The translations under genes and the position numbers were made by a program. The notes below the pieces were generated by a model that was not told the DNA's origin, did no database searches, and was given only the letters and a program-made list of their open reading frames with translations. From Niveispirillum lacus (GTDB lineage: Bacteria > Pseudomonadota > Alphaproteobacteria > Azospirillales > Azospirillaceae), in contig NZ_NOXU01000023.1 in assembly GCF_002251795.1 (NCBI RefSeq), positions 124,001-188,000 on the forward strand: a stretch of 64,000 nucleotides of DNA, read 5' to 3'. Below are positions 33,642 through 41,469 of this stretch, piece by piece (within the stretch, counting starts at the first letter, position 1; each line of letters begins with the position of its first letter).

Positions 33642-34877
33642 TCACCCGAACCGCGACAGGTCGAACGGGGCCGGCCCTGCCCCCTGCCCCATGGCCAGAT
33701 CGGCGACAAGGCTGGCCGTGACCGGTCCCAGCGTCAGGCCCAGATGCTGATGCCCGAAGGCATAAAGCAGGCCCGGTGCGTGGGCCGACCGGCCGATGGC
33801 GGGCAGGTAATCGGGCAGGGTCGGGCGGCACCCCATCCATGGCGTTCCCGGCAGATCAAAGGGCAGACCCAGATCGCGGATGCGCTGGCGCAGCCTTTCC
33901 CATTTGGCGGGATCGGCCGGACTGTCGGGGTGGCTGAATTCCACAAAGCTGGAGGCGCGCAGATAATCGCGGAACCGCGTCACGATCAGGGCCCGGTCTT
34001 CAAACACCAGTGGCGGCAGATCGGCGGGCCAGTCGCCGGCAGGGGTCTGCAGGTGATACCCCCGCTCCGCGATCATCGGCACCCGATGGCCGATCCCTTC
34101 CATCAGGTCCTTGCTGGCCACACCGGCGGCCACCACCACCTGTTCGGGGTTCAGATCGGCCCCGCCGGCCACCCGCACCCGCACCCGGCCCTCGCCCGGT
34201 GCCAAACGCACGGCACGCCCGCGCAGCAGCACGCCGCCGCGTTCCAGGAACCGACCCCGCATGGCATCAAACAGCAGATCATGGCCGGCAATATGCCCAC
34301 TGCCCCGCAAGCGCACGGCCCCCGCCGGCGTCCGGCCCAACAGCCGGGTCAGGGCCTCCCCCTCCCCCGGTTCCAGCGTGTGGACCGTGGCCGTCCCATG
34401 GTCGCCCGCCTGTATCCGGGCCAGGCCGCGTGCGGCGCTGGCGGCCGTATCCCAGATCACATAATGCCCGTCCCGGATCAGCAGCGCGGGCCGCCCCAGC
34501 CCCGCCACCAGCGTTTGCCAGGCCGGCATCGCGCCCGCCATCAGGCCGGACAGGGCCATCTTGCCCGCCTGGAACCGCCGGGGCCGCGACGCCAGGGCCA
34601 GACGGATGCCAAAGGGCAGCCAGTGGCGCAGATCACGCCAGCGCAGCGACAGCGCGTCATCGGCCGCCAGCAACCGACCCGGCACCGCACGCAGCGTCGC
34701 GGGGCTGGCCAGCGGTTCCACCTGTTCCACCGCAATATGCCCAGCATTGCCCCAAGACGCGGGCTTGGCCGTCGCCCCCTCATCCAGCAGCGTCACCGTC
34801 CGACCGCGATCCTGCAGCGCCAGGGCCGTACAGAAGCCCAGCACCCCGCCGCCGACCACCAGGACCCCTTTCATCAT
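33642..34877 (-). CDS. FAD-dependent D-amino acid dehydrogenase/oxidase (DadA family)
   Basis: A flavoprotein of 411 aa that probably oxidises D-amino acids or related secondary amines. The FAD-binding motif VLVVGGGVLGFCTALALQDRG is at the N-terminus, SWGNAGHI matches the DadA substrate-side block, and WMGCRPTLPDYLPAIGRS...YAFGHQHLGLTLGP is the conserved C-terminal FAD segment. AAGGGGAG precedes two tandem ATGs (34877, 34874). It is divergent from an M24 peptidase gene across a gap with ATACGGTATACGAT (about 34904-34917), a GntR-like palindrome. A proline/hydroxyproline or opine catabolic role is possible. Confidence 0.82.
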   Translation of the reverse strand: MMKGVLVVGGGVLGFCTALALQDRGRTVTLLDEGATAKPASWGNAGHIAVEQVEPLASPATLRAVPGRLLAADDALSLRWRDLRHWLPFGIRLALASRPRRFQAGKMALSGLMAGAMPAWQTLVAGLGRPALLIRDGHYVIWDTAASAARGLARIQAGDHGTATVHTLEPGEGEALTRLLGRTPAGAVRLRGSGHIAGHDLLFDAMRGRFLERGGVLLRGRAVRLAPGEGRVRVRVAGGADLNPEQVVVAAGVASKDLMEGIGHRVPMIAERGYHLQTPAGDWPADLPPLVFEDRALIVTRFRDYLRASSFVEFSHPDSPADPAKWERLRQRIRDLGLPFDLPGTPWMGCRPTLPDYLPAIGRSAHAPGLLYAFGHQHLGLTLGPVTASLVADLAMGQGAGPAPFDLSRFG

Positions 34878-35072
34878 CCGCTCCCCTTTCACCGGCGCCA
34901 CATATACGGTATACGATCGTCAAGGCAAAGTGGGATCAACCCGCCGTGCCAGACTGGCGCCCGGCTTTGGGGGCAGTGAGGGGCTATAACCGCCGCCTGT
35001 TCCCCATTATGCTTTTCGCCCACCAAGGGGCGGCACTGGACATGCCGCCCCCCTTATCGGGAGTGATAGGAA

Positions 35073-36272
35073 ATGAGCATCGGGGGTTCCACGGCGGCGG
35101 CGGAACTGGCCGCCCTGACGGCGATTGATCACCGGGCCGCGCGCCCGCCCGCCATTCCCCCCGCCGACCACCAGGCCCGCATCGACCAGGCCATGCGCCT
35201 GACAGCACAGATGCCCGCCGGTGCCCTGCTGATCGGGGCGGGGGCCAGCCTGCGTTATTTCACCGGTGTGGCCTGGGGGGCGACGGAACGGCTGGTGGCC
35301 CTGCTGCTGCGCCGGGGCCGCCGCCCCGCCCTGGTCTGCCCGGCATTTGAGCTGGGGTCGCTGAAAGAGGCCATGGCCATTGATGCGGAAATCCTGCTGT
35401 GGGAGGAGGATGAAAATCCGGCGGAACTGCTGGCCAGCGCCCTGGCCGGGTTTGAAACCCTGGCCTTGGACCCTTCCGCCCCGTTCGGGCTTTATGCCCG
35501 CCTGCGCGAAGCCGCCCCCATCCTGAAAGTGGCCGATGCCAGCCCCATCATTGATGGCTGTCGCGGGCGCAAATCGGCGGCGGAACTGGCCCTGCTCTCC
35601 TTTGCCAAGGCCAAGACGCTGGACATCCACCGCCGGGCGGCGGCCATCCTGCACCCCGGTATCCGCGCCTCAGAGGTGAAGCGCTTCATCGACCAGGCCC
35701 ACCGCACCATCGGCGCCGACAATGGTTCCACCTTCTGCGCGGTACAGTTTGGCCGTGCCACCGCCTTCCCGCACGGGCTTCCCGGTGACCAGGAACTGGC
35801 CGAGGGCGATATTGTCCTGATCGACACCGGCTGTCAGATCGAAGGTTACCATTCCGACATCACCCGCACCTATGTCTATGGCGAACCGACGGCCGAACAT
35901 CGCCGCATCTGGGCGATTGAGAAGGAAGCGCAGCAAGCCGCCTTCGACGCCGCCCGCCCCGGCCGCACCTGCGAAAGCGTGGATGACGCCGCCCGCCTGA
36001 TCCTGGAACGTTACGGCCTCGGCCCCGACTATAAACTCCCCGGCCTGCCCCACCGCACCGGCCACGGCATCGGCCTGCAGATCCACGAAGGCCCCTACCT
36101 TGTGCGCGGTGACAGAACCGTGCTGGCACCCGGCATGTGCTTTTCCAACGAACCGATGATCGTCATCCCCGATGCCTTCGGCGTGCGGCTGGAAGATCAC
36201 ATGTACATCACCGAGGACGGGGCCGCATGGTTCACCCAGCCGTCACCGTCGATCGACAAGCCGTTTGGGTAA
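35073..36272 (+). CDS. M24-family metallopeptidase (Xaa-Pro dipeptidase-like)
   Basis: Probably cleaves Xaa-Pro dipeptides or a related amide. A creatinase-type N-domain (residues 40-165) precedes the pita-bread domain, which has all five metal ligands: Asp and Asp in LIDTGCQIEGYHSDITRT, His in RTGHGIGLQIHEGP, Glu in SNEPMI and Glu in VRLEDH. Length 399 aa. It is divergent from the DadA-like gene, and the pair could act on imported dipeptides or D-amino acids. A parS-like site follows 15 bp after its stop. Confidence 0.88.
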   Translation: MSIGGSTAAAELAALTAIDHRAARPPAIPPADHQARIDQAMRLTAQMPAGALLIGAGASLRYFTGVAWGATERLVALLLRRGRRPALVCPAFELGSLKEAMAIDAEILLWEEDENPAELLASALAGFETLALDPSAPFGLYARLREAAPILKVADASPIIDGCRGRKSAAELALLSFAKAKTLDIHRRAAAILHPGIRASEVKRFIDQAHRTIGADNGSTFCAVQFGRATAFPHGLPGDQELAEGDIVLIDTGCQIEGYHSDITRTYVYGEPTAEHRRIWAIEKEAQQAAFDAARPGRTCESVDDAARLILERYGLGPDYKLPGLPHRTGHGIGLQIHEGPYLVRGDRTVLAPGMCFSNEPMIVIPDAFGVRLEDHMYITEDGAAWFTQPSPSIDKPFG

Positions 36273-36287
36273 GGGGGCGCCGGGGGG

Positions 36288-36303
36288 TGTGCAACGTTGC
36301 ACA
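36288..36303. other. parS-like 16-bp palindrome, copy 1
   Basis: TGTGCAACGTTGCACA is a perfect palindrome, identical to the site before parA (39385) and 15/16 identical to one inside parB (41005). It is the probable binding site of the local ParB. The rest of the gap to 36706 holds the palindromic repeat at 36341-36442 and a 36-codon orphan frame with no recognisable function. Confidence 0.75.
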
Positions 36304-36340
36304 GCAAGGCCCTTCCCCGCCCATCATCCCTTGCTCTAGA

Positions 36341-36442
36341 CGTCATCCCGGCGCAGGCCGGGACCCAGGTTTACACGTCCAACCTCTCCACCCGTACCGT
36401 AGCCCCGTTGGCCCCTGGGTCCCGGCATGCGCCGGGATGACG
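36341..36442. repeat. Large CGTCATCCCGG intergenic palindromic element
   Basis: The left arm CGTCATCCCGGCGCAGGCCG... (36341-36369, ending ACCCAGG) and right arm CCTGGGTCCCGGCATGCGCC... (36414-36442, ending GATGACG) are inverted complements, each able to form its own hairpin. This is a common type of dispersed extragenic repeat. Related copies lie at 31644 (short) and inside the esterase gene at 3891. Confidence 0.8.
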
Positions 36443-36706
36443 GGGGTGGCCAGCGCCTCTCACCACCACCTGAATTGATTGTCCATGTCCTTTTGAGTTA
36501 ACCTGTGACGCGCAGAAGGCAGCGGACCTTCTGGCGGAGATCGGGGCGGCATGGACGGGTGTAAGCCAGTGCATCGTCTTCCGTTACTACGCTCTTTGAC
36601 CGGTCAAGTCCGCCACCGTGATGTGCGGTCTTCATTGCTCGGCGGTCCAGACGTCTGAACTTTGGGGCCATCCTGTTGGTTTAAATGGCTCACTGTCGGA
36701 CGGACA

Positions 36707-39379
36707 ATGAACGATAGCAACGACCAGAACCGCGATAAAAAAGTGCTAACCTTGGGTGGTCGCCCTACCCTTGGACTGGGAGGGGCCAACAAGCCAGGGC
36801 AGTCAAACCCGGCACAGCTTTCATCCGGCGGTGCCGGGGCGGTGACCGGCGGCGTTCGCCAGAGCTTTTCGCATGGTCGGGGAAACCCAACGGCTACCGC
36901 AATTGCGCGCATAACAAGAGAATCTAGAAAGAAAACAGGTAAGCTTGATCTTCGTGATCTACCATTGGATAAATTGCCGGCGGAAATCGAAAAACTTTCA
37001 AACTTAAAAATACTTTTGTGTGACAATACAAAAATCAGCGACATATCTATTATAAAAAACCTTACAAAACTTAGTATTATTAGCCTTAGCAACACTAAGG
37101 TTACCGACATTTCTCCTATTTTTAGCCTATCTCTTAGTAGCATAATTTGCTTTGAATGTCCTATCGAAACCTCACTACAAGTTTTACTTGAAAATCAACC
37201 CGCACTGCAACATCTTGTCCTCGGTGGTGCTCCCCTGCCGGGCATTCCGCCTGGCGTCCTATCAGAGAAATGGAATGACAATTGCCTAGACCGTCTGCGC
37301 GCCCATTTCGCCGATCTTGAGAAAGGTGGTGAGGCCAATGACGCCCATATCAAATTGTTGATCCTGGGCAATGGCCGCGTCGGCAAGACGCAGATAACGC
37401 GCCGCCTGTGTCAAAGTGATTTCACCTTCAATCAAGAATGGGACAGCACCCACGGTATCCGCATTGGTCAGGCCACCCTGCCTGCCATTGAGGATATACC
37501 TGTCACCCTATCCGTCTGGGATTTCGGGGGACAGGATATTTACCATGGAACGCATGCCCTGTTCCTGAACAGCCCCGCCATCCTGGCCTTGGTCTGGGAT
37601 AAAGACGCGGAGCAGCGGCGTCGTCATGGTAGCCCGGATCAATGGTTCCGGGATTATCCCCTGCCGTATTGGCTGGCCCTGGCGCGACAGCAGGGCGATG
37701 TGAACAGCCCGATCATCGCCGTGCAAAGCAAGTGCGACACGGTTCGGGCAGAGGCAGCCCCCACCATCCAGGACCCGGACTCGGTCAGCAACCTGCCCTT
37801 TGCATGGCGTCCGCTGTCGCTATCGGCAAAATCCGGTTATGGCTGGTCCGGTTTTACAGAACGGCTTCAGGCGGCGGTTGCGTGGATGCGGGACCCCGAC
37901 CATGTGGGCATGCCCAAGATTGGTGCGGGGCGCAAGCGGGTCCGCGAAGAGCTTCTGACCTTGCGCAAGACCCAGCACCTTTTGTCCATGGGTGAGTTCG
38001 AGGCGTTGTGCCAGAATGATGGCGGCATTTCATCACCCGATGCTCTGCTGAGCTGGTTGCACGCCGATGGCACGGTCTATTACCGCAAGGACCTGTTCAA
38101 CGATCAGATCGTGTTGGATCAGCAATGGGCATTGGATGCCATCTATGCCGTTTTTGACCGTCAACGGGGTGCGCTGAAGGCCGTACGCGAAATGCGCGGT
38201 CGGTTCACCCGCGAGGCGCTGGCCCGTCTGGTCTGGCAGGAATACAGCCAGGATGAACAGGACCTGTTCCTCAGCATGATGGTGTCCTGCGGCATCTGCT
38301 TCAAACACCGGATGGTGCGCGAGATTGGACGGGACGTGCAGGAGTATATCGCCCCCGACCTGCTGCCAGACCGTGCCATGGTGGCCGATGATTTCAACCG
38401 CCATTGGAAGGACGGGGACGAAGGTGAACAGGCCACCCTGTCCTTCCCCATTTTGCATGGCGGTTTAATCCGCACCATTCTGTCCGATATTGGTGGCGGA
38501 AAGGGCAGCGAACACGCCCTTTACTGGAACCGGGGCATCCTGGCGCGCGACGGGCATTCCAACGGCCATTTCATCATCGAACAGCCCGAGGACGAGGCAG
38601 AGGCAGAGCCAGAGCCGGAGATGGGCGCACCTAACGGATGGCGGGGTGATATCCGCATCCGTACACAGGGCGATGATGCGGCGGGCCTGTTGTCACGCCT
38701 GTTGACGCTGGTTCATTCCACCATTGATCGTATCGGCCTGAAAGGCTCGGAACTGGACAGTTCTGTGCCCTGGTCACCGCGCGGGGACCACCGCGAAGAC
38801 GATAAAATCCCGTTGTCACTGGTGGCCATGCGCCCCTGGAACCGGAACTGGTTTGTGTCCTATGCCTGGGATAATCAGGTTTTCTTTGTCGATTGCCTGT
38901 GCGACGCTGCTCAAGCGAACGGTATCAACATCTTGCGAGACAAGAACGAGATCAAGCTGGGCGACAGTATCCATGGCTTCATGAACAAGCTGAAAGATGG
39001 AGAGCGGGTGTTTGTGGTGCTGAGCGATAAATATCTGCGCTCTGCCAATTGCATGTATGAGCTGGCCGAGATCTGGGACCGCAGCCAGAAGGACCCGGAT
39101 CAGTTCCTCCCGCGCATCTGCCTTTGGACCATGCCCGACGCCAAAATCTGGACTGCTACAGATCGCGCCACTTATGCTGTCCATTGGCGGGAGCAGTTCA
39201 ACAAGCTGAATGCTGTGGTCCAGGAGCATGGGGAGGATATTCTGGGGCCATCGGACCGCACGGCGCTGCGCAACATGCGGCGTTTTTCCACCGATGTCGG
39301 TGAAATCCTGGCGACCTTCGCTGACCGTATCCAGCCCCGCACCTGGGCCGATATCTTGAAGAAGGGCTTCGCCGACTAA
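36707..39379 (+). CDS. ROCO GTPase with leucine-rich repeats and C-terminal TIR domain
   Basis: An 890-aa multi-domain protein. The order is an IF-2-like N-terminal peptide (residues 13-60, with VRQSFSHGR at 50-58), leucine-rich repeats (about 75-175), a Roc GTPase (P-loop GNGRVGKT near 219, DFGGQDIYHGTH, VQSKCD), a COR region (to about 520), a linker, and a TIR domain from about 712 (NWFVSYAWDNQ). The CMYE motif places the putative NADase Glu at residue 785. Known TIR-bearing NTPases act in anti-phage abortive infection through NAD+ loss; a similar role is inferred. The LRR part is strikingly AT-rich inside an otherwise GC-rich gene. It lies between two parS-like sites upstream of parA. Confidence 0.85.
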   Translation: MNDSNDQNRDKKVLTLGGRPTLGLGGANKPGQSNPAQLSSGGAGAVTGGVRQSFSHGRGNPTATAIARITRESRKKTGKLDLRDLPLDKLPAEIEKLSNLKILLCDNTKISDISIIKNLTKLSIISLSNTKVTDISPIFSLSLSSIICFECPIETSLQVLLENQPALQHLVLGGAPLPGIPPGVLSEKWNDNCLDRLRAHFADLEKGGEANDAHIKLLILGNGRVGKTQITRRLCQSDFTFNQEWDSTHGIRIGQATLPAIEDIPVTLSVWDFGGQDIYHGTHALFLNSPAILALVWDKDAEQRRRHGSPDQWFRDYPLPYWLALARQQGDVNSPIIAVQSKCDTVRAEAAPTIQDPDSVSNLPFAWRPLSLSAKSGYGWSGFTERLQAAVAWMRDPDHVGMPKIGAGRKRVREELLTLRKTQHLLSMGEFEALCQNDGGISSPDALLSWLHADGTVYYRKDLFNDQIVLDQQWALDAIYAVFDRQRGALKAVREMRGRFTREALARLVWQEYSQDEQDLFLSMMVSCGICFKHRMVREIGRDVQEYIAPDLLPDRAMVADDFNRHWKDGDEGEQATLSFPILHGGLIRTILSDIGGGKGSEHALYWNRGILARDGHSNGHFIIEQPEDEAEAEPEPEMGAPNGWRGDIRIRTQGDDAAGLLSRLLTLVHSTIDRIGLKGSELDSSVPWSPRGDHREDDKIPLSLVAMRPWNRNWFVSYAWDNQVFFVDCLCDAAQANGINILRDKNEIKLGDSIHGFMNKLKDGERVFVVLSDKYLRSANCMYELAEIWDRSQKDPDQFLPRICLWTMPDAKIWTATDRATYAVHWREQFNKLNAVVQEHGEDILGPSDRTALRNMRRFSTDVGEILATFADRIQPRTWADILKKGFAD

Positions 39380-39384
39380 CCCCC

Positions 39385-39400
39385 TGTGCAACGTTGCACA
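39385..39400. other. parS-like 16-bp palindrome, copy 2
   Basis: TGTGCAACGTTGCACA, a perfect palindrome identical to copy 1, sits 120 bp before the parA start and 5 bp after the ROCO-TIR stop codon. A location in the par promoter region is typical for plasmid and chromid centromeres. Confidence 0.8.
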
Positions 39401-39437
39401 CCGCCCTTCCCTTGCCGCCACCACCCACGCCGCAAAA

Positions 39438-39467
39438 GTTGACACCCCACCGTCAACCTTGTTGACA
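39438..39467. promoter_or_regulatory. parA operator/promoter region
   Basis: GTTGAC (39438-39443), GTCAAC (39452-39457) and GTTGAC (39461-39466) form an inverted plus direct repeat set, and TTGACA at 39462 can serve as a -35 element. ParA carries an N-terminal helix-turn-helix, so it is a likely autorepressor at these repeats, as in type Ia partition systems. Confidence 0.55.
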
Positions 39468-39520
39468 ACGCCCCCTGCCCTGCTCCTTACTGCCCCCGGT
39501 GGCAGCAAGAGGAAGACCCC

Positions 39521-40474
39521 ATGTCCGGCGATGCGTTGAAGGCGTTTCGCAAGCGTAAGGAGCTGACGCAGGAAGCCTGTGCGCGGCATCTGAATGAGGC
39601 TCTCGGCCGGTCTTATGACAAGGCGCGGATCAGCCGGTGGGAAAGCGGGAAGGAGCCGGTGCCCGATGCCGTTCTACGCCTGATCGGGGTGGGGGCAAAG
39701 CCGGGGCAGGCGCGGGTGATTGCCTGTTCCAACCAGAAGGGCGGGGTGGGCAAATCGGCCACGGCGGTCAATCTGGCGGCGTGTTTTGCCCGGCTGGGAT
39801 ACCGCGTGCTGCTGGTCGATGCCGACCCGCAGGCCAGCGCCACCGCCATGGTCGGCTGTGACATCATCGAACTGGAGGAAAAGGGGGCCACCCTGCATGC
39901 GGTTCTGGTCGATGACCGGCCGGTGGCGGACACGATCATCCGGCTGAAGACCTTCGACGTGCTGCCATCCGGCGTGGCGCTGGCGGAATTTGACAGTGCT
40001 GCCGGTCTGGTGGGGCGCGAGACCCGGTTAAAGGCGGCCCTGGCCGAGGTGACGGGGGAGTATGACTGGGTCCTGATTGACACGCCGCCCAACCTGGGCA
40101 GCATGACGATCAACGCGCTCAACGCCGCCGATCATGTGCTGATCCCGGTGGCCACGCGGCCCGTGGATCTGCTGGGCATTCCCTTGCTGTTGAAGACCAT
40201 CGGGCGGGTGCGCCGCTTCACCAACCATGATCTGACGGTGCTGGGCGTGCTGCCCACCATGTATACCGACCGGCAGACGGTGGACCGCGAGGTGCTGGCC
40301 GATCTGCGCGAACGGTTCACGGGGCAGAGCGACCTGGGCCGCGTTTTCGCGCCGATCAAGATGAGCACGGGCATCAATCAGGCCGCCTATAACAATGTCA
40401 TCGCGGTGGAGGCCCTGCCCGCCGATCACCCGGTTCAGGCCTATCTGCAATTGGCCAAGGAGATTGCCTCGTGA
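39521..40474 (+). CDS. parA: ParA partition ATPase with N-terminal HTH
   Basis: Segregates the replicon by ATP-driven movement of ParB-parS complexes. Residues 1-55 are an XRE-like helix-turn-helix ([40 protein letters not shown]). The deviant Walker [16 protein letters not shown], Walker A' VDADPQAS and Walker [12 protein letters not shown] follow. The length (317 aa) is that of plasmid-type ParA with a regulatory domain. GAGGAAG precedes the ATG, and the stop overlaps the parB start (GTGA). parS-like sites lie upstream and within parB. This marks the window as part of a separately partitioned replicon. Confidence 0.95.
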   Translation: MSGDALKAFRKRKELTQEACARHLNEALGRSYDKARISRWESGKEPVPDAVLRLIGVGAKPGQARVIACSNQKGGVGKSATAVNLAACFARLGYRVLLVDADPQASATAMVGCDIIELEEKGATLHAVLVDDRPVADTIIRLKTFDVLPSGVALAEFDSAAGLVGRETRLKAALAEVTGEYDWVLIDTPPNLGSMTINALNAADHVLIPVATRPVDLLGIPLLLKTIGRVRRFTNHDLTVLGVLPTMYTDRQTVDREVLADLRERFTGQSDLGRVFAPIKMSTGINQAAYNNVIAVEALPADHPVQAYLQLAKEIAS

Positions 40475-41367
40475 AGCTGCAAAAGGGTAAATCCGCCTTT
40501 GGCCGGGCCATGGATGATGTGGCGGCGCGCGGCGACGGCTCCCTGATCTCCCGCGAATTTCCGCGCCTGATCGAGGTGGAGCACGCAAAGGTGCAGCCCC
40601 GCGCCGATCAGCCGCGCCGGCATTTTGACGAAGATGCCCTGCGCCAACTGGCCGACAGTATCGACAAGCAGGGCCTGTTACAGCCCATCCTGGTCCGCGC
40701 CCTGCCCGACCGGCGCGGCGAGTATGAGATTGTGGCGGGCGAACGGCGCTGGCGTGCCCATGGGCTTCTGGGCCGCGCCACCATCCACGCCATCGTGACG
40801 ACGGGGCAGACGGATGAGATTGCCCTGGTTGAAAACCTGCAGCGTGTGGACCTGTCCCCGCTGGAGGAAGCGGCGGGCATCCAGGCCCTGATCGACCGCC
40901 ATGCCTATACCCAGGAGGCCGCCGCCAGCGCGCTCGGGTGGAGCCGCACCCAGGTCAACCGCGTGCTGAAGCTGCTGACCCTGCCGGAGGCGGTGCGGGC
41001 CGAATGTGCAACGTTGCACCTGTCGCGCAACGCCATGGTCGAACTGGCCCTGGCGGCAGGGGAGGGGGAGCGTGAGCATCTCCTGTCGCTCTTGCGCCGG
41101 GGCGCCTCGGTCAAGGCCCTGCGTGAGGCCCGGGCCGCCGGCACGGCGGGGGCAGGGCAGGGGAGTGCTGCGCCGGCCACCCCACCGGCACCCGACCCGA
41201 TCGCGGACACCGGCGCCGCCCCGACACCCAAGGCCCTGTCCAGCGCCGTGGCGCAACTGCAACCCCTGCTCACCCGCTTCGCCGCCTCCCCCCAACCGCT
41301 GACCAAAACACAGCGGGCACAACTGCACCGCCTGCGCGACGAGATTGACCGCGTGTTGGCGGGGTAG
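40471..41367 (+). CDS. parB: ParB centromere-binding protein
   Basis: Binds parS and forms the partition complex. The CTP-binding N-domain includes [30 protein letters not shown] and the GERRWRA box; [14 protein letters not shown] and the central HTH ([24 protein letters not shown]) follow. A Pro/Ala-rich linker leads to a short C-terminal dimer domain. The GTG start at 40471 overlaps the parA stop by 4 bp. Its own coding sequence contains a parS-like site (41005-41020). Length 298 aa. Confidence 0.95.
   Translation: MKLQKGKSAFGRAMDDVAARGDGSLISREFPRLIEVEHAKVQPRADQPRRHFDEDALRQLADSIDKQGLLQPILVRALPDRRGEYEIVAGERRWRAHGLLGRATIHAIVTTGQTDEIALVENLQRVDLSPLEEAAGIQALIDRHAYTQEAAASALGWSRTQVNRVLKLLTLPEAVRAECATLHLSRNAMVELALAAGEGEREHLLSLLRRGASVKALREARAAGTAGAGQGSAAPATPPAPDPIADTGAAPTPKALSSAVAQLQPLLTRFAASPQPLTKTQRAQLHRLRDEIDRVLAG
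41005..41020. other. parS-like palindrome inside parB, copy 3
   Basis: TGTGCAACGTTGCACC differs from the other two copies only in the last base. It encodes CATLHL within ParB. Intragenic parS sites are known in several bacteria. Confidence 0.7.
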
Positions 41368-41408
41368 GGGGGAAGGCCGCATACACCCAACTTCAATCGC
41401 CAATTGTT

Positions 41409-41464
41409 TTGCCAGCCGCAACCTCCCGCCTGTACAATGCCGAACAGGTAGGCGCGGGGGGGGG
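41409..41464 (+). promoter_or_regulatory. Promoter and G9 tract before the STAND NTPase gene
   Basis: TTGCCA (41409-41414) and TACAAT (41432-41437) with an 18-bp spacer form a good sigma-70-type promoter. A run of nine G (41456-41464) follows, between the predicted transcript start and the TTG start codon at 41470, where it would act as or next to the ribosome site. Length change of such a homopolymer could alter translation. Confidence 0.5.
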
Positions 41465-41469
41465 CTGGC

